Shown here piece by piece: positions 10,602-23,580 of a stretch of DNA of 64,000 nucleotides. The position numbers and the translations under genes are program-made. The first letter of the stretch is position 1. The number at the start of each line of letters is the position of its first letter. The notes beneath the pieces were generated by a model. That model was given only the letters and a program-made list of their open reading frames with translations, had not been told where the DNA came from and searched no databases. Source of the DNA: Hygrophila difformis (lineage: Eukaryota > Streptophyta > Magnoliopsida > Lamiales > Acanthaceae); the NCBI GenBank assembly GCA_030278955.1, contig JAOANR010000004.1, forward strand, positions 17,918,526 through 17,982,525, in the 5' to 3' direction.

Positions 10602-13600
10602 TTATTGGGTGTAAGCCGGGTCTGCCACTGCTTGGCTCTCTTTCTCCGGATCGAACTGTCCGAGGTACTCCTTTAACCGATGTCCATTCACCACTATGTT
10701 GCCCTTGTCAGTTCGGATCCTGACGGCTCCATTTTCAAACACTTCTAGCACTTCATGTGGTCCTTCCCATCTGGATTTAAGCTTCCCAGGGAACAACTTC
10801 AACCTAGAATTAAACAATAATACACTTTGACCAACATAGAAATGCTTAGACTTAATCCTGCGATCGTGCAACTTATGGGTCCGCTCCTTATAAATTCGAG
10901 AGCTTTCATAAGCTAATGCTCGTATTTCCTCAATTTCATTGAGGTCCAACTTGCGTTTGCTCTGAGCAACTTTCGGATCGAAGTTAAGCGTTTTGACGAC
11001 CCAGTAAGCCTTGTGCTCTAACTCTACAGGCAGATGACAGGCTTTTCCGAAGACAAGTCTGTAAGGGGACATCCCGATGGGAGTCTTAAACGTTGTGCAG
11101 TATGCCCATAAAGCATCATTGAGCTTACGTGCCCAATCCTTACGGGTTATCCTGACAGTGGCTTCGAGTATATGTTTGATTTCGCGGTTAGATACTTCGA
11201 CTTGACCACTAGTCTGGGGATGATAAGGCGTGCCTATCTTATGGAGGATCCCATTTTTACTCATTAAAGTTTCAAAAGCTTTATTAATAAAGTGTGTTCC
11301 TCCATCAGATATCACCACCCTAGGTACGCCAAATCGACTGAAAATGTTGTTCTTGAGGAACTTGATGACTTGGCTACCATCATTGGTCGGTAATGCGACA
11401 GCCTCGACCCATTTGGACACGTAATCGACAGCTACCAAGATATAGTAGTTTCCACCAGATGGCGGAAACGGTCCCATGAAGTCAATGCCCCATACATCGA
11501 AAATCTCAAGTGTGAGAATTCCCTTTTGAGGCATCTCATCCCTCTTGGAGAGGTTTCCTAATCTTTGGCATTTATCGCAACCTTTCACAAATGTCCTGCA
11601 ATCCTCATAGATGTGAGGCCAATAAAATCCACATTCGAGGACCTTGTGGGCCGTTCGAGCGGGACCATGGTGACTTCCGTATTCTGATTCATGGCATTTT
11701 CTGACAATTTGATAGGCTTCATGCTCAGTCACACATCGCCTGATTATTGAATCGGCGCAGTGTTTGAAGAGATAAGGTTCTTCCCAGAAGTAAATTAATA
11801 CATCTCGTTTGAACTTATTCTTCTGATGATAGTTCGAAAACTGTGGGGTTATTCCGCATGCCAAGAAGTTAGCGATGTCGGAAAACCATGGACAAGCTTG
11901 ATTATGCAGATGCAATGCGAACAACTGTTCGTCCGGAAACTCTTCATTAACGGCTTTTTCCTTTTTATCATTATCTAATCGAGATAAGTGGTCAGCAGCA
12001 CCATTATCTCGACCTCGCCTATCTTTTATTATGATGTCGAATTCTTGCAACAGAAGTACCCACCTGATTAATCGAGGTTTTGCATCTTGTTTGCTAAACA
12101 AGTATCTCAATGCTGTATGATCGGTGTACACTATGGTCTTCGTACCTATCAGATACTGTCTGAACTTGTCAAACGCGAAGACTACAGCATACATCTCTTT
12201 CTCCGTTGTGGTGTAGTTAATTTGGGCTTCATTCAGGGCATGACTTGTGTAATGAATTACGCAGTGTCTCCCATCCTTATGTTGTCCAAGAACTGCGCCT
12301 ACGGCGAGACCACTAGCATCACACATTACCTCGAAAGGTATTGACCAATCGGGTGGTTGCACTATCGGTGCAGACACCAACATCTTCTTGAGCGTGTCAA
12401 AGGCTTGGACACACGCTTCATTTATTAAGAAGGGATTTTCTTTACAAAGCAGATTAGTGAGCGGCTTGGCAATTTTAGAGAAATCCTTAATGAATCTCCG
12501 GTAAAAACCGGCATGCCCTAAGAAGCTCCTAACTGATTTGATCGAGTTAGGAAGAGGGAGATTGGAAATGATGGAAATTTTGGCTGGATCAACTTCAATG
12601 CCTGCACGAGAAATGCGATGACCTAACACTATGCCCTCAGTGACCATAAAATGGCACTTTTCCCAATTTAAAACAAGGTTAGTGTCCTCACATCTCTTTA
12701 AAACCTTAGCAAGATTAGTCAAACATTCATCAAACGTATCTCCATATACAGAGAAGTCATCCATGAAGACCTCAATGCACTTTTCGATAAATTCAGAGAA
12801 TATAGACATCATGCATCTTTGAAAAGTAGCAGGTGCATTGCAAAGACCAAAAGGCATGCGCCTATAGGCAAAAGTGCCATAAGGGCAAGTAAAAGTAGTG
12901 TTTTCGTGATCTTCATTGGCGATCACTATTTGGTTGTATCCAGAATAGCCATCTAAAAAACAATAAAACGCCCTTCCCGCCAATCGTTCCAACATTTGAT
13001 CGATAAAAGGTAAAGGGAAATGGTCCTTGCGAGTTGCCTCGTTCAACTTCCGGTAGTCTATGCAGACTCTCCATCCGGTGACAGGGCGCGTGGCAATTTC
13101 TTCCCCTTGTTCATTCTGCGTAATGCACATCCCACCCCGCTTCGGAATGACCTGCACAGGACTGACCCATTTGCTATCAGAAATCGGGTATATAATACCG
13201 GCGTCTAACAGCTTGATCACTTCCTTTCTTACCACTTCTTGCATGGGTGGGTTCAATCTTCGTTGGGGCTGGCGAGAGGCCTTGAAATTTTCCTCCATTA
13301 AAATCTTGTGCATACAAACAGAAGGGCTTATTCCTTTGATATCAGAAATGGTCCAACCGATTGCACGCACATAATTTTTAAGAACTGCCACCAGAGCATT
13401 TTCTTGCTCTTGGGAGAGCTTAGCCGAAACGATCACATGTAATTTTCTATGTTCTGCGAGAAATGCGTACTTGAGATGATCGGGTAATGTTTTAAGTTCA
13501 AGCTCTGGTGGGCATTCAACGGAAGGGAGTAATTTGCGAGAATTAGATGGGAGAAGATCAATTTTACCTTCCGGATCCTGCATCAGTACAGGATCCGCCT

Positions 13601-16556
13601 CCTCTTGATCGGCGTCGTCATGGAAATCTGTGCCGTCAAACTCCTCCAAATCCCCTGTTTCGGGATCGGCAAAGTGAACGGCTTTGCACCCTTTGTGCTC
13701 CACGCCAGCAGGCTTCAGTACCTGCTTTGAAATCTCATCCAGCATCATTTCATGATTAAATCCAGAGTCAAGCTCTCTCTCCTCACACTCAACTTCCTCT
13801 CCACTATCTATTACAGAAAACATGGAACAAGCTCCCTCATTCGGAAACTTTTGCAGCTGCTCCATATCAAAGGTGATTTCCTCGCCATCGACCCTCAATG
13901 TGACCTTTCCAGATTTAACATCAATTAGTGCACCACCAGTGGCCAGGAATGGGCGTCCCAGGATAAGAGGTATGTCGGAGTCCTCCTCGATGTCCAGAAT
14001 GATGAAATCCACTGGAAATGGAGTACTGACTACTTTAATTATCACATCTTTCAAGATCCCGATTGGCTTTGTAATTGATCTATCTGCGAGCTGGAGCCTC
14101 ATCCTGACTGGTTCAACTACTCCAAGCTTAAGACGTTTAACCATGGTTAGTGGAATAATGTTAATGCTAGAGCCGAGGTCACACAGTCCTTTTCCGGCGT
14201 TGTTCTGGCCAATCCGAATCGGCAATGTATAGCATCCGGGATCCTCTTTCTTCTCTGGCAGCTTCTTCTGAATGATAGCACTGCAAGTGCTGTTGAGTAC
14301 CACCAATTCGTCCTGCTCAACCTGTCTCTTTCCTGAAATCATTTCTTTCAAGAACTTAGCATAGACTGGCATTTCAGAGATCATTTCAATCAAAGGAATG
14401 GTAATCTCAACTTCCCGCAGTCTTTTCAGAAATTTTTCAAACTTCAGATCTTGTTGCTTATTTTTAAGTCTAGCCGGGTAAGGAACCCTAGGCATGAACT
14501 TGTTTTTGTTATCATGTTTTGGTGGCAGTTGGTTAGAGGTTGTACCTTCACCATTACCATTTTCTGTTTCTGCCGTTCCTTTTGCAGCGTCAGTCTGCTG
14601 TTCGGCTGTCTCTTTTTCAGCTTCCTTTTCACTCTCCTCAATGTCGCTTTCCAGTTCATTTCCTTGTACCAGTTTCTCCTTGCTCTTGGGTCCTTCCAAA
14701 ATTTTGCCAGATTTCAGTGTGATGGCCTTACACTGAGGATTTTTCTCAGCAGCGCTGGGCAGAGTTCCTTGGTCTCTTTTCTGCATTTCCTTGGCCATTT
14801 GCGTAACCTGCGTCTCCACATTCCGGATAGAAGACTGCAACTGAGTGTTGATTTCCTTTTGACTGGTGATGAAGTCAGTCATGAGGGTCTCTAATCTGGA
14901 AGGGGGTTTCTGCTGGTTCTGGTTCCAATTCTGATTCTGACCTTGGTTTTGAACAAACTGGTTCTGATTTGGGGCAAACTCATGTTGTGGTTGCTGAAAG
15001 TTTTGGAAATTTTGGTTTTGGGGTGGTCTGGCTAGAATCTGAGGCTGAAAACCTGGGCTAAAATGCTGGGGCCTTGGTTGGTTGAACTGTTGAGGCTGGG
15101 TCAGCAAGTGGGAATTCAAAGCGTTGTTGTTGGAATATGAAAGGTTCGGGTGCCGGTTTTGGAATCCACCTGCATAGTTACAGCTTTCATTTGCCACTTG
15201 CTGACAGGATTCAGTGGAATGCGGGCCTTGGCAAGTCCCGCAAACAGCTTCAGCATTTTGAGCCTGTGTAGAGCTCCCAGCTTCCTGATTCAAAGCCAAG
15301 ACGGCCACTTGGTCTTTCAGTTTGTCCAGTTCGGATTTCCCTGCTGTACCTACAGCACATAAACCACGAGGGGGAGGGGAATTAACATCATCAGAAAGTA
15401 CAGTTCTGTTTACACTCATTGCCTCAATCTTGGCCCAAGCTTGGTCCATGGGAATGTATAGCAGGTGTTGACCACCAGCGGCATCAAGCATGTTCTTCCA
15501 TGCTGGGGTCAAACCGCTATAGAACTTTCTCAATTTCTCCCACTCATGGAAACCATGCTGGGGACATTTCATGAGCATGTTGAAGAACCGTTCCTTTGCA
15601 TCATACAGGGACTCGTCTGGTTTCATCCTGAATTCCGCAATCTTGGAGCGGCATTCATCCACCTTGGACTCCGGGAAGTACTTTGTCAGGAAATTTCTGA
15701 TCACATCCTCCCATGCAGACTTCTGATTTACGGGCAGTGATTCGTACCATGTCCTCGCCCCGCTAGTCAGAGAGAAGGGGAACAGCCTCAGTCGAATGGT
15801 GTTAGCAGATACATTCTGGTTCTTAATGGTGTCACATAGCTCCAAGAATGTTTGCAAATGATCATGCGGATCTTCATGATTTGCTCCTGCGAACTGGTTG
15901 CTCTGAACAAGATTGATGAGGGCCGGCTTCAATTCGAAATTCCTGGCCAAGAATGGAGCTTGTCCAGAAATGTTCAAATATGGTTCTAGAATGGGCTGCA
16001 TATAGTCAGCTGCGGCTGCCTGTTGATTGTTTCTTGGCCCTCCTTGGTATTGTTGTGGGTAAAAATTCTGATTCGGATAGTAATTTCTGGGATCGTTGAA
16101 ATCGTTAGGGTTAGGATGATTCTGGTTTTGGTTGAACTGGGGGTCTGGAAATTGAGGATTCTGAAAATTTTGGTTATTAGGATTATTCTGGTTAAGTGGG
16201 TTGTTTTGGGGGTTTTGGTGGTTTGGGTTGGGTGGAGGTATCTCGAAGGGTTGCTGCTCGAGATTTGGGGGATTTTCACCTCCCTGAATTACTTGAGGGG
16301 GGAGATCCTCCAAGTTCTCAACGTCAACGTTTTCTGGGTCCTCTTGGATGTTTTGGAGTGGTGGGTTAAGTGGAATGTTTGGGGGATTGCCATGGTCATC
16401 TGCCATGTCTGAGATGTCACTGCTTGTGCTCGGTGAGAGGAGAGCTTGTCTTTCCCGTTCCTTTCTTTGTCTAGCTTCCGCCCTCAGACGACGAGCTGTT
16501 TTCTCAATCTCTGCGTTGAACGGGATCTCGGCTGGAGTCTCCTTCCTCTTTTGCAT
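10602..16556 (-). CDS. Athila-type gag-pol polyprotein
   Basis: An unbroken ORF of 1984 codons beginning at the first ATG after the PBS leader. Order: charged N-terminus, long Asn/Pro/Gln-rich stretch (about 55-190), gag capsid domain (about 195-390; [19 protein letters not shown]), a CX2CX3HX4C zinc knuckle near 440, another Gln/Asn-rich stretch, aspartic protease near 790 (CDLGSS), reverse transcriptase with FMDDFSVYG near 1265, RNase H from about 1410 (CDASG, YTDH), and integrase with HHCC zinc finger and D-D-E residues near 1690 (GIDFMG), 1750 (SDGGTHF) and 1788 (QVEVSNRE). All expected catalytic motifs are present and no frameshift is seen, so the element is young or selected. Lineage: Ty3/gypsy Athila, from the gag motifs and the tRNA-Asp PBS. 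Confidence 0.95.
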   Translation of the reverse strand: MQKRKETPAEIPFNAEIEKTARRLRAEARQRKERERQALLSPSTSSDISDMADDHGNPPNIPLNPPLQNIQEDPENVDVENLEDLPPQVIQGGENPPNLEQQPFEIPPPNPNHQNPQNNPLNQNNPNNQNFQNPQFPDPQFNQNQNHPNPNDFNDPRNYYPNQNFYPQQYQGGPRNNQQAAAADYMQPILEPYLNISGQAPFLARNFELKPALINLVQSNQFAGANHEDPHDHLQTFLELCDTIKNQNVSANTIRLRLFPFSLTSGARTWYESLPVNQKSAWEDVIRNFLTKYFPESKVDECRSKIAEFRMKPDESLYDAKERFFNMLMKCPQHGFHEWEKLRKFYSGLTPAWKNMLDAAGGQHLLYIPMDQAWAKIEAMSVNRTVLSDDVNSPPPRGLCAVGTAGKSELDKLKDQVAVLALNQEAGSSTQAQNAEAVCGTCQGPHSTESCQQVANESCNYAGGFQNRHPNLSYSNNNALNSHLLTQPQQFNQPRPQHFSPGFQPQILARPPQNQNFQNFQQPQHEFAPNQNQFVQNQGQNQNWNQNQQKPPSRLETLMTDFITSQKEINTQLQSSIRNVETQVTQMAKEMQKRDQGTLPSAAEKNPQCKAITLKSGKILEGPKSKEKLVQGNELESDIEESEKEAEKETAEQQTDAAKGTAETENGNGEGTTSNQLPPKHDNKNKFMPRVPYPARLKNKQQDLKFEKFLKRLREVEITIPLIEMISEMPVYAKFLKEMISGKRQVEQDELVVLNSTCSAIIQKKLPEKKEDPGCYTLPIRIGQNNAGKGLCDLGSSINIIPLTMVKRLKLGVVEPVRMRLQLADRSITKPIGILKDVIIKVVSTPFPVDFIILDIEEDSDIPLILGRPFLATGGALIDVKSGKVTLRVDGEEITFDMEQLQKFPNEGACSMFSVIDSGEEVECEERELDSGFNHEMMLDEISKQVLKPAGVEHKGCKAVHFADPETGDLEEFDGTDFHDDADQEEADPVLMQDPEGKIDLLPSNSRKLLPSVECPPELELKTLPDHLKYAFLAEHRKLHVIVSAKLSQEQENALVAVLKNYVRAIGWTISDIKGISPSVCMHKILMEENFKASRQPQRRLNPPMQEVVRKEVIKLLDAGIIYPISDSKWVSPVQVIPKRGGMCITQNEQGEEIATRPVTGWRVCIDYRKLNEATRKDHFPLPFIDQMLERLAGRAFYCFLDGYSGYNQIVIANEDHENTTFTCPYGTFAYRRMPFGLCNAPATFQRCMMSIFSEFIEKCIEVFMDDFSVYGDTFDECLTNLAKVLKRCEDTNLVLNWEKCHFMVTEGIVLGHRISRAGIEVDPAKISIISNLPLPNSIKSVRSFLGHAGFYRRFIKDFSKIAKPLTNLLCKENPFLINEACVQAFDTLKKMLVSAPIVQPPDWSIPFEVMCDASGLAVGAVLGQHKDGRHCVIHYTSHALNEAQINYTTTEKEMYAVVFAFDKFRQYLIGTKTIVYTDHTALRYLFSKQDAKPRLIRWVLLLQEFDIIIKDRRGRDNGAADHLSRLDNDKKEKAVNEEFPDEQLFALHLHNQACPWFSDIANFLACGITPQFSNYHQKNKFKRDVLIYFWEEPYLFKHCADSIIRRCVTEHEAYQIVRKCHESEYGSHHGPARTAHKVLECGFYWPHIYEDCRTFVKGCDKCQRLGNLSKRDEMPQKGILTLEIFDVWGIDFMGPFPPSGGNYYILVAVDYVSKWVEAVALPTNDGSQVIKFLKNNIFSRFGVPRVVISDGGTHFINKAFETLMSKNGILHKIGTPYHPQTSGQVEVSNREIKHILEATVRITRKDWARKLNDALWAYCTTFKTPIGMSPYRLVFGKACHLPVELEHKAYWVVKTLNFDPKVAQSKRKLDLNEIEEIRALAYESSRIYKERTHKLHDRRIKSKHFYVGQSVLLFNSRLKLFPGKLKSRWEGPHEVLEVFENGAVRIRTDKGNIVVNGHRLKEYLGQFDPEKESQAVADPAYTQ

Positions 16557-16696
16557 AGAACAGAGGTCTTAGCTATGACAGTACCTGCACATTCCCCAGG
16601 TTAGAATCGGTTTTGGGGTGAATATTTATATTTATATGTATAAGCTAACTAGGAGCAATGAGGAATGTAATTCTCTAATAATACGGCGCTGCATCC
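16557..16696 (-). other. Untranslated leader with possible splice donor
   Basis: The 140 bp between PBS and gag. On the minus strand it contains GTGCAG/GTACTG, a fair 5' splice site with the intron starting at 16584. If used with the acceptor at 8366 it would remove gag-pol and join the LTR leader to the F-box exon, like a retroviral env message. This is an alternative to the internal-promoter model. Confidence 0.35.
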
Positions 16697-16714
16697 TCCC
16701 CGGCAACGGCGCCA
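16697..16714 (-). other. Primer-binding site, tRNA-Asp type
   Basis: The minus strand reads TGGCGCCGTTGCCGGGGA, complementary to the 3' end of plant tRNA-Asp including CCA. It immediately follows the LTR end (...AAGTTTCA) at 16715. This PBS is characteristic of Athila elements. Confidence 0.9.
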
Positions 16715-18970
16715 TGAAACTTTTGACAATTTCGCAACACGAGTATTTTCTAATAAAATATATCAGGATTGAATTTATTGAATGAAAAGAGTTATGATTC
16801 ACGGGAAAGGGGTTTAAGGATATATTCCACTTTTTTATTACTCATGTGGGGTGCTTTGATTTCAAATAGCGCTATGGACCTCCCTGGCATGAAACTTTTG
16901 ACAACTTTCACGGTGCGGCCGGGATAGATAGTTCAATCTTGACCTTCAGTCTGTCACACTGAAGGTCCCTGGCCATAGGCATCGTGAAATTTATCATTGT
17001 TTCATGTCATGAAGATCCTTGCCATGAAACTTTTGACACGTCCACTTTACATGAATATTTTCTGAAAAATCATAATTCTGGTTTTCGATTTTATTTAATG
17101 AAATCGATTTATGATGGCGGAGTTAGGATTAGGGATATATTTATAGGTTGTCATGTTTTTATTTACTCGTGTTAAGAAACTGTGCCCCCGAAAGCGCACG
17201 GAGTCAAACATTGCAGTAATTTATAGTAAGATCGGATCGTTCACTGGAGGATGTACGATAGAAGCAGGGCCCACGTCGTTTTACTAGATTTTCCATTCGT
17301 ATTGCTCCAATTGGTTTGAAAAGTGATTAACAACTACTGGCATGAATTTAAACTGAACTATAAAAGCGTTTAAATCTATTCTACACAGCAAATAAATCTA
17401 TTCTAAGAAGCGGGCAAAATTATTCAAAGAATGCGATAAACACTATCCACGGAAGCAGTGAATAAGTACACTATGCCAGCTGAGAAGCTGAATCATAATG
17501 TAGACAGAAGGGACAGGGAGAAAAGAATGAAAATTGGACAAGATTTAGATACAGCAGTATTAAACTTCCATTTTTTTATACACAGATCTTTGTTTGGGAT
17601 AATTCTATCAGATAGCTAATTCTCATGCTCTCAATACTGCTTTCCCTTTAACAGACAGGTACTTACAGTGTGAGTTTACATGTTCTTAAGACCGCAAATT
17701 CTAAGATACCACAGAATCGTAACTGCCCTGGCCTGGATATGTTACTTCATCTGTGGTGGAAAAGCAACACCCGACAAATCATTTATTGAAATGCCAAGTA
17801 CTACTATCATTCCCCCATGTCACACCCAAAGATTCTAATTAAGCCCTGAACTATCCCTTAACTATCAATCCTAGTAGCAGTTACGCAACTCTCAATACAA
17901 CCGAGTGACCTCTAGAGAAAGCAGTTGAAAGTAAGCAGTAAACGAAAGCGTTAAAGAAAGTAGTTAAAACCTATCACTCAGAGGTTTTGAAGGTCTGACC
18001 CTGGTAGTAAAAGACAGCTCCCCATCAGGATGAAGGGGTATGGATCAAGAATTCCCGGCTCTTGGTGAACCACTCGTGTGTTCACTTCCTTCCGGGTGAT
18101 TATGAAATACAAACTAATGAAACGAACTAATAAATTAGTTTGTTCCGGATGCACTCACTCAGGACTCAAAAATAGGCTTTGGCAGGAGATGATAGCAGTT
18201 GAAAGAAAACTCAACCCTATCTTAGAAAATAACCAAGGCCTAGATGATGTTCCTCTAAAATTATTTATTACACTGTATTTGAGTCCAAGTGGACCCCATC
18301 TCGGTGTAATATTTAATCTTAGATTCCCAACAAACAGCAGTTTTGGAAAATAATGGATTTGAAAATCATTCCCTAAACAGGTACTAGACTCTCAGTTAAA
18401 ACACAGATCCTTTCAGTCTAGGTGAGACCTAATCGCTGACTCTGCTTCTAATTTCCCAAAATCAACCCTTGACAGAATATGAATTAGTCATAACTGAAGA
18501 ATTTATCCCTTACTCAGATCCGGATTTTATAAAGGAAGTTTTTATTGGAAATTTAATATGCATTATCTATTTAAGATCTAGACTTCTATTGTCTAAGGGA
18601 AGGATCCCAAAATAGTATAGATCACAATAGTACATAATATTATCATGCATAAGGATATATGGAAGTGCAAAATTAATTGACCCAAAATATAGAGGTAGGT
18701 CTAGACAGAAAGTGAAATACAGATATGAAGTGGTCAGGGGACCAAAGTTATGGCAGAATAATCGGGTGGACTGTAAACATCTACTATCCAGTTTCCCAAT
18801 TACTCGGATGAAGCGAATTTAGACAGGTGAAACCCTAAAATGGCAGTGTCACTACCAGTTGGGCCCCTACTGTCTGTGAATTCAGAGAAAAACCTACATG
18901 CTTCCTCTCTGCAACTCTTATCAGCTAATGTTGACAGACATTAGCAGAGTTTTGTTACAGATTGGAATTC

Positions 18971-20026
18971 GGGTTTGGAAATTAAGATAGATAAAATAAA
19001 ACTGTATCTGGATAGGAGTCAGCTGAGCAGCTATTATAACCCCGGATAGGCGAACCGCCAAGGCTTCCACTGACAGCCATCCAGACCATGCAAAATGACA
19101 CTTAGTAACTAATACCCAGATTACGAGCTAGTTATCCGTGAGGGAATACCCGCCAACATTAGTCTGATGTATTCTTTGCTAAATGTTACACACCATACAC
19201 AAATGACAAAACAAAATAAAATGAAATAAAGAGAAGAACTTGCATGAGAGACATTGGTTTCTCATGCAAGGTTGTGGAATCAATCCATAATTGATGGCTT
19301 AAATAATCCCTCCTACCATAATTAATTACAGTCCGGATTATCTGTTTAAGACATCATGAGTTCGTTTATACAAGATTATTTTAATGACAATTGAACAAAG
19401 ATCCTTTAATCACAACAATTAGTGATTTAATTATTGCTAATCAGAATCATCAATCATTAGTGACTAGAGGGTTCAATTAATTAATGAATGGGAAATGGAG
19501 AATCAAAATTTTGGCAGCATAACGCCTTATATTGCAATTCTAGGGTATTACATCTTAATCCGTGGGATTCAGATGTGAGTTTTTGCAATATAATGGGGGT
19601 TAGAAGATGAGAATTTTGGAATTTAAATAGGGAGGAGGATTCTGTTGAGATACCATAAATGGTGTCATGGGCCTAGACCCGCGACATGGGTATCTCGACA
19701 GATTTCCAGAAATTTTGGCAGAGTTTCATCCTGTGTCGCTAGACGAAAGTTGTGTCGCGGACCATGGGTCCGCGACAGGTGTTTAACGACACAGAGTTGC
19801 CTCTGGAAATTTCCAAGTATTTGGCTTCCCAGTCGCTATCCTGGGATTGTGTCGCAGACCGTGGGTCCGCGACAGGATGCCTAGCGACTGGGTTTTCAAA
19901 ATAATTATGCAAGGCATAATTTCCTGTCTCAGAGCAAAAATTGTGTCGCGGACCGTGGGTCCGCGACAGGAACCATGCAAAAGAAAATAAAAGGGATTTG
20001 AGTCCCTGGTCGCTAAGCAGGGTTTG
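18971..20026. repeat. Long-form block of the LTR, bounded by 7-bp repeats
   Basis: GGGTTTG occurs at 18971-18977 and again at 20020-20026. In the two left LTR copies the sequence jumps from the first to the second, losing 1049 bp. This is what a deletion between short direct repeats would leave. The block includes three of the four perfect or near-perfect CG palindromes. Confidence 0.85.
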
Positions 20027-20051
20027 TGTCGCGGACCGTGGGTCCGCGACA
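19753..20051. repeat. Four spaced CG-rich palindromes
   Basis: Units at 19753-19777, 19850-19874, 19944-19968 and 20027-20051 each read TGTCGCGGACC, a short centre, then GGTCCGCGACA, with one or two changes. The arms are 11 bp and the spacing is 83-97 bp. Only the last unit is kept in the short-form LTRs (near 982 and 4530). Each can fold as a tight hairpin and holds several CpG sites. Confidence 0.85.
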
Positions 20052-20816
20052 GAAGTGCCTCGCGACTAGGAATTTCAGAATATTAGGACAAGTGCCCCTA
20101 GACACCCATGTCGCGGAACAGCCTTCCTGTCGCTAGACGTGGTCTCGCGACAGGAAGAGGTTAGCGACATGGATGGTTCAGGACACGAGTCAGTAAAAGG
20201 TAAAAGTGAACAGTGGCATGCAAACAGCGTGATCTCACCCTATTTCAGATTAAAAAAGCATTTCGAAGCTGAAATAACCAAACAGAATTCAAAATCTACA
20301 AGAGCATGCTTGAACAAAAAAAATAAATCTAACTAAAACAATATTAAAAAAAAAGGGAGCATAATCCTAATCTAGGGTTTGATCACACACGAAACATGCA
20401 TACTATCCTCAATAGAAGAAAACAGTAAGCATAACAACAAGGAAATGGGGGTCAAATGACCCCAAAAGAAAAATAAAAGCGGTAATCCATGGGTTGTGAA
20501 ACCCATTTCATGGTTTTGGGACACATTGGATGAATATTTTCCCATTTTATTAAATAGTTTGTTAATACCCATCATTTGGGTAATACAAACCCTAAAATCA
20601 AGCTTATCAAACAAAAATAAAACTGTGAACAGTGGCTACTTATGCTATTTAAAACAAGAACATAGATCAAAGCTGATCTAAACTAAGCTTACTGCAAAAA
20701 TTAAATAATACAAAAAAAAGAAATAAACCTAAACTAAGAACTACCTAGAGAGATTCTCCAAATTGTGTCTTCAAGGGAATGAATTTTCTAACTCTTAGCT
20801 CAAAGGAATCACCTCA

Positions 20817-20824
20817 TATTTATA
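20817..20824 (-). promoter_or_regulatory. LTR TATA box (copy A)
   Basis: Minus strand TATAAATA. The transcript start is expected about 30 bp to the left, near 20785, which would make most of the LTR the transcribed R-U5 part. This is the promoter for the intact gag-pol. Confidence 0.65.
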
Positions 20825-21571
20825 GAAGTGAAACCCTAGGCCCATGGGCCTTGATCTGAGGCCCGTGTCGTAAGTCATCACACACATCTCAGCCATGTCG
20901 CGGATCACGTGATGTGGCGCGAACTGAGGCATTATGCTGCAAAGCTTCTCGACTGGTCTGGTCTTCAACTCTGTGTCGCTAGCCATACTCCTGTCGCGAG
21001 ACCATGGTTCGCGCCACGGGGCTAGCGACAGGGGTCTGGGGTCAGTTTCTTCTTCATCATGCTGGTGTGGCGCGGAACCCTCCTGTGTCGCTAGCCATGG
21101 TCTCGCGCCACGGACCCTAGCGACAGGATGTCCCAGGACTGGTTCCTTTGCGTTTCATCATTGTGGCGCTAGCCTGCCCCCTGTCGCGGGGACCATGCTT
21201 AGCGCCAGGATGCCAGTCTCGCGACTGGCTCGCCTTATTGGGCCTGATGGGCCGGAACATGTATTTTTGTGGGTTTTTCTCTCTTTTCCCATCTTTTTGT
21301 ATTTTGTGGGCTTGTTTTATTCTTTTGCCCATCTCTTTCATTCCTTTTTCTATTCTTTTCTTTTTCTCATGTTTTTGGATTTTTCTAACATAAATGTGTA
21401 ATAAAATTACATATTTATGCATTTTTCATACCAGCTCGATATTTTTACAATTACGCATAAATCAGTCTAATTCATCTGCTTTCTTATTTGATATAAGACC
21501 GGAATGCGATCAAATGCCCGTTTTAGACACGGAAATGGATTGAAAATAATGGTCATTTCTGGTCATTATCA

Positions 21572-22033
21572 CCCGTACTGACTCCCTGCTGTTTTTCTTT
21601 TATAGATACTCCGATGATGGCGCGGTGCATTGGGCGTATTGAAGGGTTGGGATGAGCGAATGTATTTTAGTTCATTTAAATTGTCATTGCATATATAGTT
21701 AATTATCATGTTATATTGATACGTATATGTTCATTATGGTACCTTAAATTTTGGAAATATTTAAAAAGGGCCGGTGAGCCGTATTTGAGTTAGAGCTTTT
21801 ATCTGGTTTTCATATATGTATTATAAGCGGAATGTGGAAATGGTAACAGGGCGGTGACCCGGATATGCTGGTTTGTTGTTGCGACTTATTATATGTGATT
21901 GTTGGATTTTCTGATTCTACAGCTACCCGGCTTCGTGTTACAGATCCTAAGTTGATTGGCCAACAACTTAGGTGACGTAGCACGGCAAGTGACGTCGCAG
22001 AAATTTTTTATATAAAATTTTCGGGGCGTTACA
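21572..22033 (+). mobile_element. Remnant of a Tekay/Del-type LTR
   Basis: Ends with TTTTCGGGGCGTTACA at 22033, the usual 3' terminus of Tekay LTRs, and the sequence before it has the loosely conserved look of their U5. Its left side is cut by the Athila LTR end at 21571, so Athila probably inserted into, or recombined within, an older Tekay element. Confidence 0.55.
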
Positions 22034-23580
22034 TAAAGAAAAATATAAATACAAATAAATCATTTATCTCAATTAAAAATCTTTGTAATAACAATTTATA
22101 AAACATAAAAAATTTAAAAAAGCACAAATTAACAAAAAAATTGATTTGAGAGAATTGATTTTGGAGCGACTCTTGTGTTGCCGGAATTGGAATTGAATTC
22201 TCCCCAATTATCTCTATTATATAGAGGTTGAAACTATAAAATGGGAATCATTTTATTTCTCAGCTTTCAATTATCATATCCAAATAAACAAGTGAATTGG
22301 GCTTAATTAAGTTCTTTAACCCAAATTCTCTGTCCCAAACATATCATTTTCGTACTAATTATTTTTAGTATAGAGTGTGAGCGCATAACATAATTAAAGT
22401 AGATGAGACTTGGAATTTCACAAACAACCCATTCTTTGACTCATTAAAATATTAATATAATACTTTTATCTTTTACAAATTTACATTATTATTTCCGAAA
22501 AATTCTCTTTAATGTAGAGATTCTAAATAATATTACAATTCATATTTCATTGAAAACTTCGCTTGGCCAACTTTTTATTCTTGAACATGTTGATGCACTA
22601 TCTCATTAAATTATTGAAGCATTTTCCTTGGATGATGCCATTAAACATCTTATTAAAGTGCGCTCTGACCCAAAATTATGTGAGGTTTGGTTCGAAATCA
22701 AATACGCGTTATTGGAGAGTGATTTTAAGTATTCATCAAACTCATCCTCTATGAGGTAGAAGCTATAAGAAAATGGGCAAACTACCAAGTTTCCCAAAAT
22801 CCCACCATTGTGTTGAGGTGTATGGGATGATTTGCCCTCTTGAATTAGAGGAGGGATATGTGGGATATATTTTTATTGTTAATTTGTGTATATTTTATTG
22901 TTATAAGTCCTATAATAACTACTCCTTATTTTGATTTTTTGTCTTCTTTTATTTTTGAGATAAATTATAATGATTCCACTTTGTGTACTGCTCATCTTCA
23001 TTTGAAAAAATAATTATCTTTTTTTTTTCAATGACAAATAAGTATAACTGTAAAATTTAAAAATGATAACACTTTTATTAATACATAATAGACTTAAAAG
23101 ATTATTACTATATTTAAGACAGTATGCACCTTTCACACTTATTCACACCTTTTAATCATTACCTATTTATAGTGTATGCATAGTCTCTAGAGAATTCAAA
23201 GGATATATTAATTAAATCTAAATAAATCTAAGATAATTCTACACAAATATATTTCTTCATTTTTTTTTTCTAGAATATTGAAGTGGCCTATAACACCCCA
23301 TAAAATTATTAAATAGAAATTTAAATTTTAATTAATAGATATTCAAAATTCGTCATAAATTTAATTTTTATAAGAGGAAAAGAAATTATACTTTTTCGAG
23401 ATGTGAATTTATTTTAGTCAAACCTAATTACAAATTAATTTTAAGGAATTAAAGCTTTGTAAGTGCAAAATCATTTAGATTAATTTATAAGTATTAAGTT
23501 ATATTGTATCACGAATTATTTAAAATCCATATAAATTAGTTATTACTATATTTTACTTTTATTGCATCATCCACTTGGCA
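22034..23580. other. AT-rich intergenic DNA with debris
   Basis: No intact gene. Holds the short protein-like fragment at 22610-22759 and a TATAACACCCC word at about 23289 that looks like a decayed Tekay LTR start. Otherwise AT-rich sequence in which I see nothing. Confidence 0.5.
22610..22759 (+). pseudogene. Unrecognised gene fragment
   Basis: A 49-codon open stretch reads IIEAFSLDDAIKHLIKVR and ends with YALLESDFKYSSNSSSMR. It has ordinary amphipathic protein composition, unlike the surrounding AT-rich DNA. It is preceded by a stop codon and has no start. It could be one exon of a duplicated host gene. I do not recognise the family. Confidence 0.3.

Larger units (their letters stand above)
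16715..21571 (-). mobile_element. Athila LTR, 5' LTR of the element (copy A)
   Basis: A 4.86 kb LTR, very long for the lineage. TG at 16715 joins the PBS and CA at 21570-21571 joins unrelated DNA. It is collinear with the LTR at 2261-6046 except for the extra block 18971-20019. Transcription runs leftward: U3 is the right part, with GGCCCA words, TCGCGA palindromes (20865-21240) and TATA at 20817-20824. The ORFs inside the LTR are short and repeated in all copies without protein-like features, so none is annotated. Confidence 0.92.

Noticed and set aside
13822..14232. Plus-strand ORF of 136 codons, and others within 11230-16570
   Set aside because: They are antisense shadows of the gag-pol frame.
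16697..16714. tRNA-Asp gene
   Set aside because: Only the 18 bases complementary to the tRNA 3' end are present, as a primer-binding site.
19753..20051. Regularly spaced palindromes resembling a CRISPR array
   Set aside because: This is a plant LTR; units are few, imperfect and unevenly spaced, and there are no cas genes.
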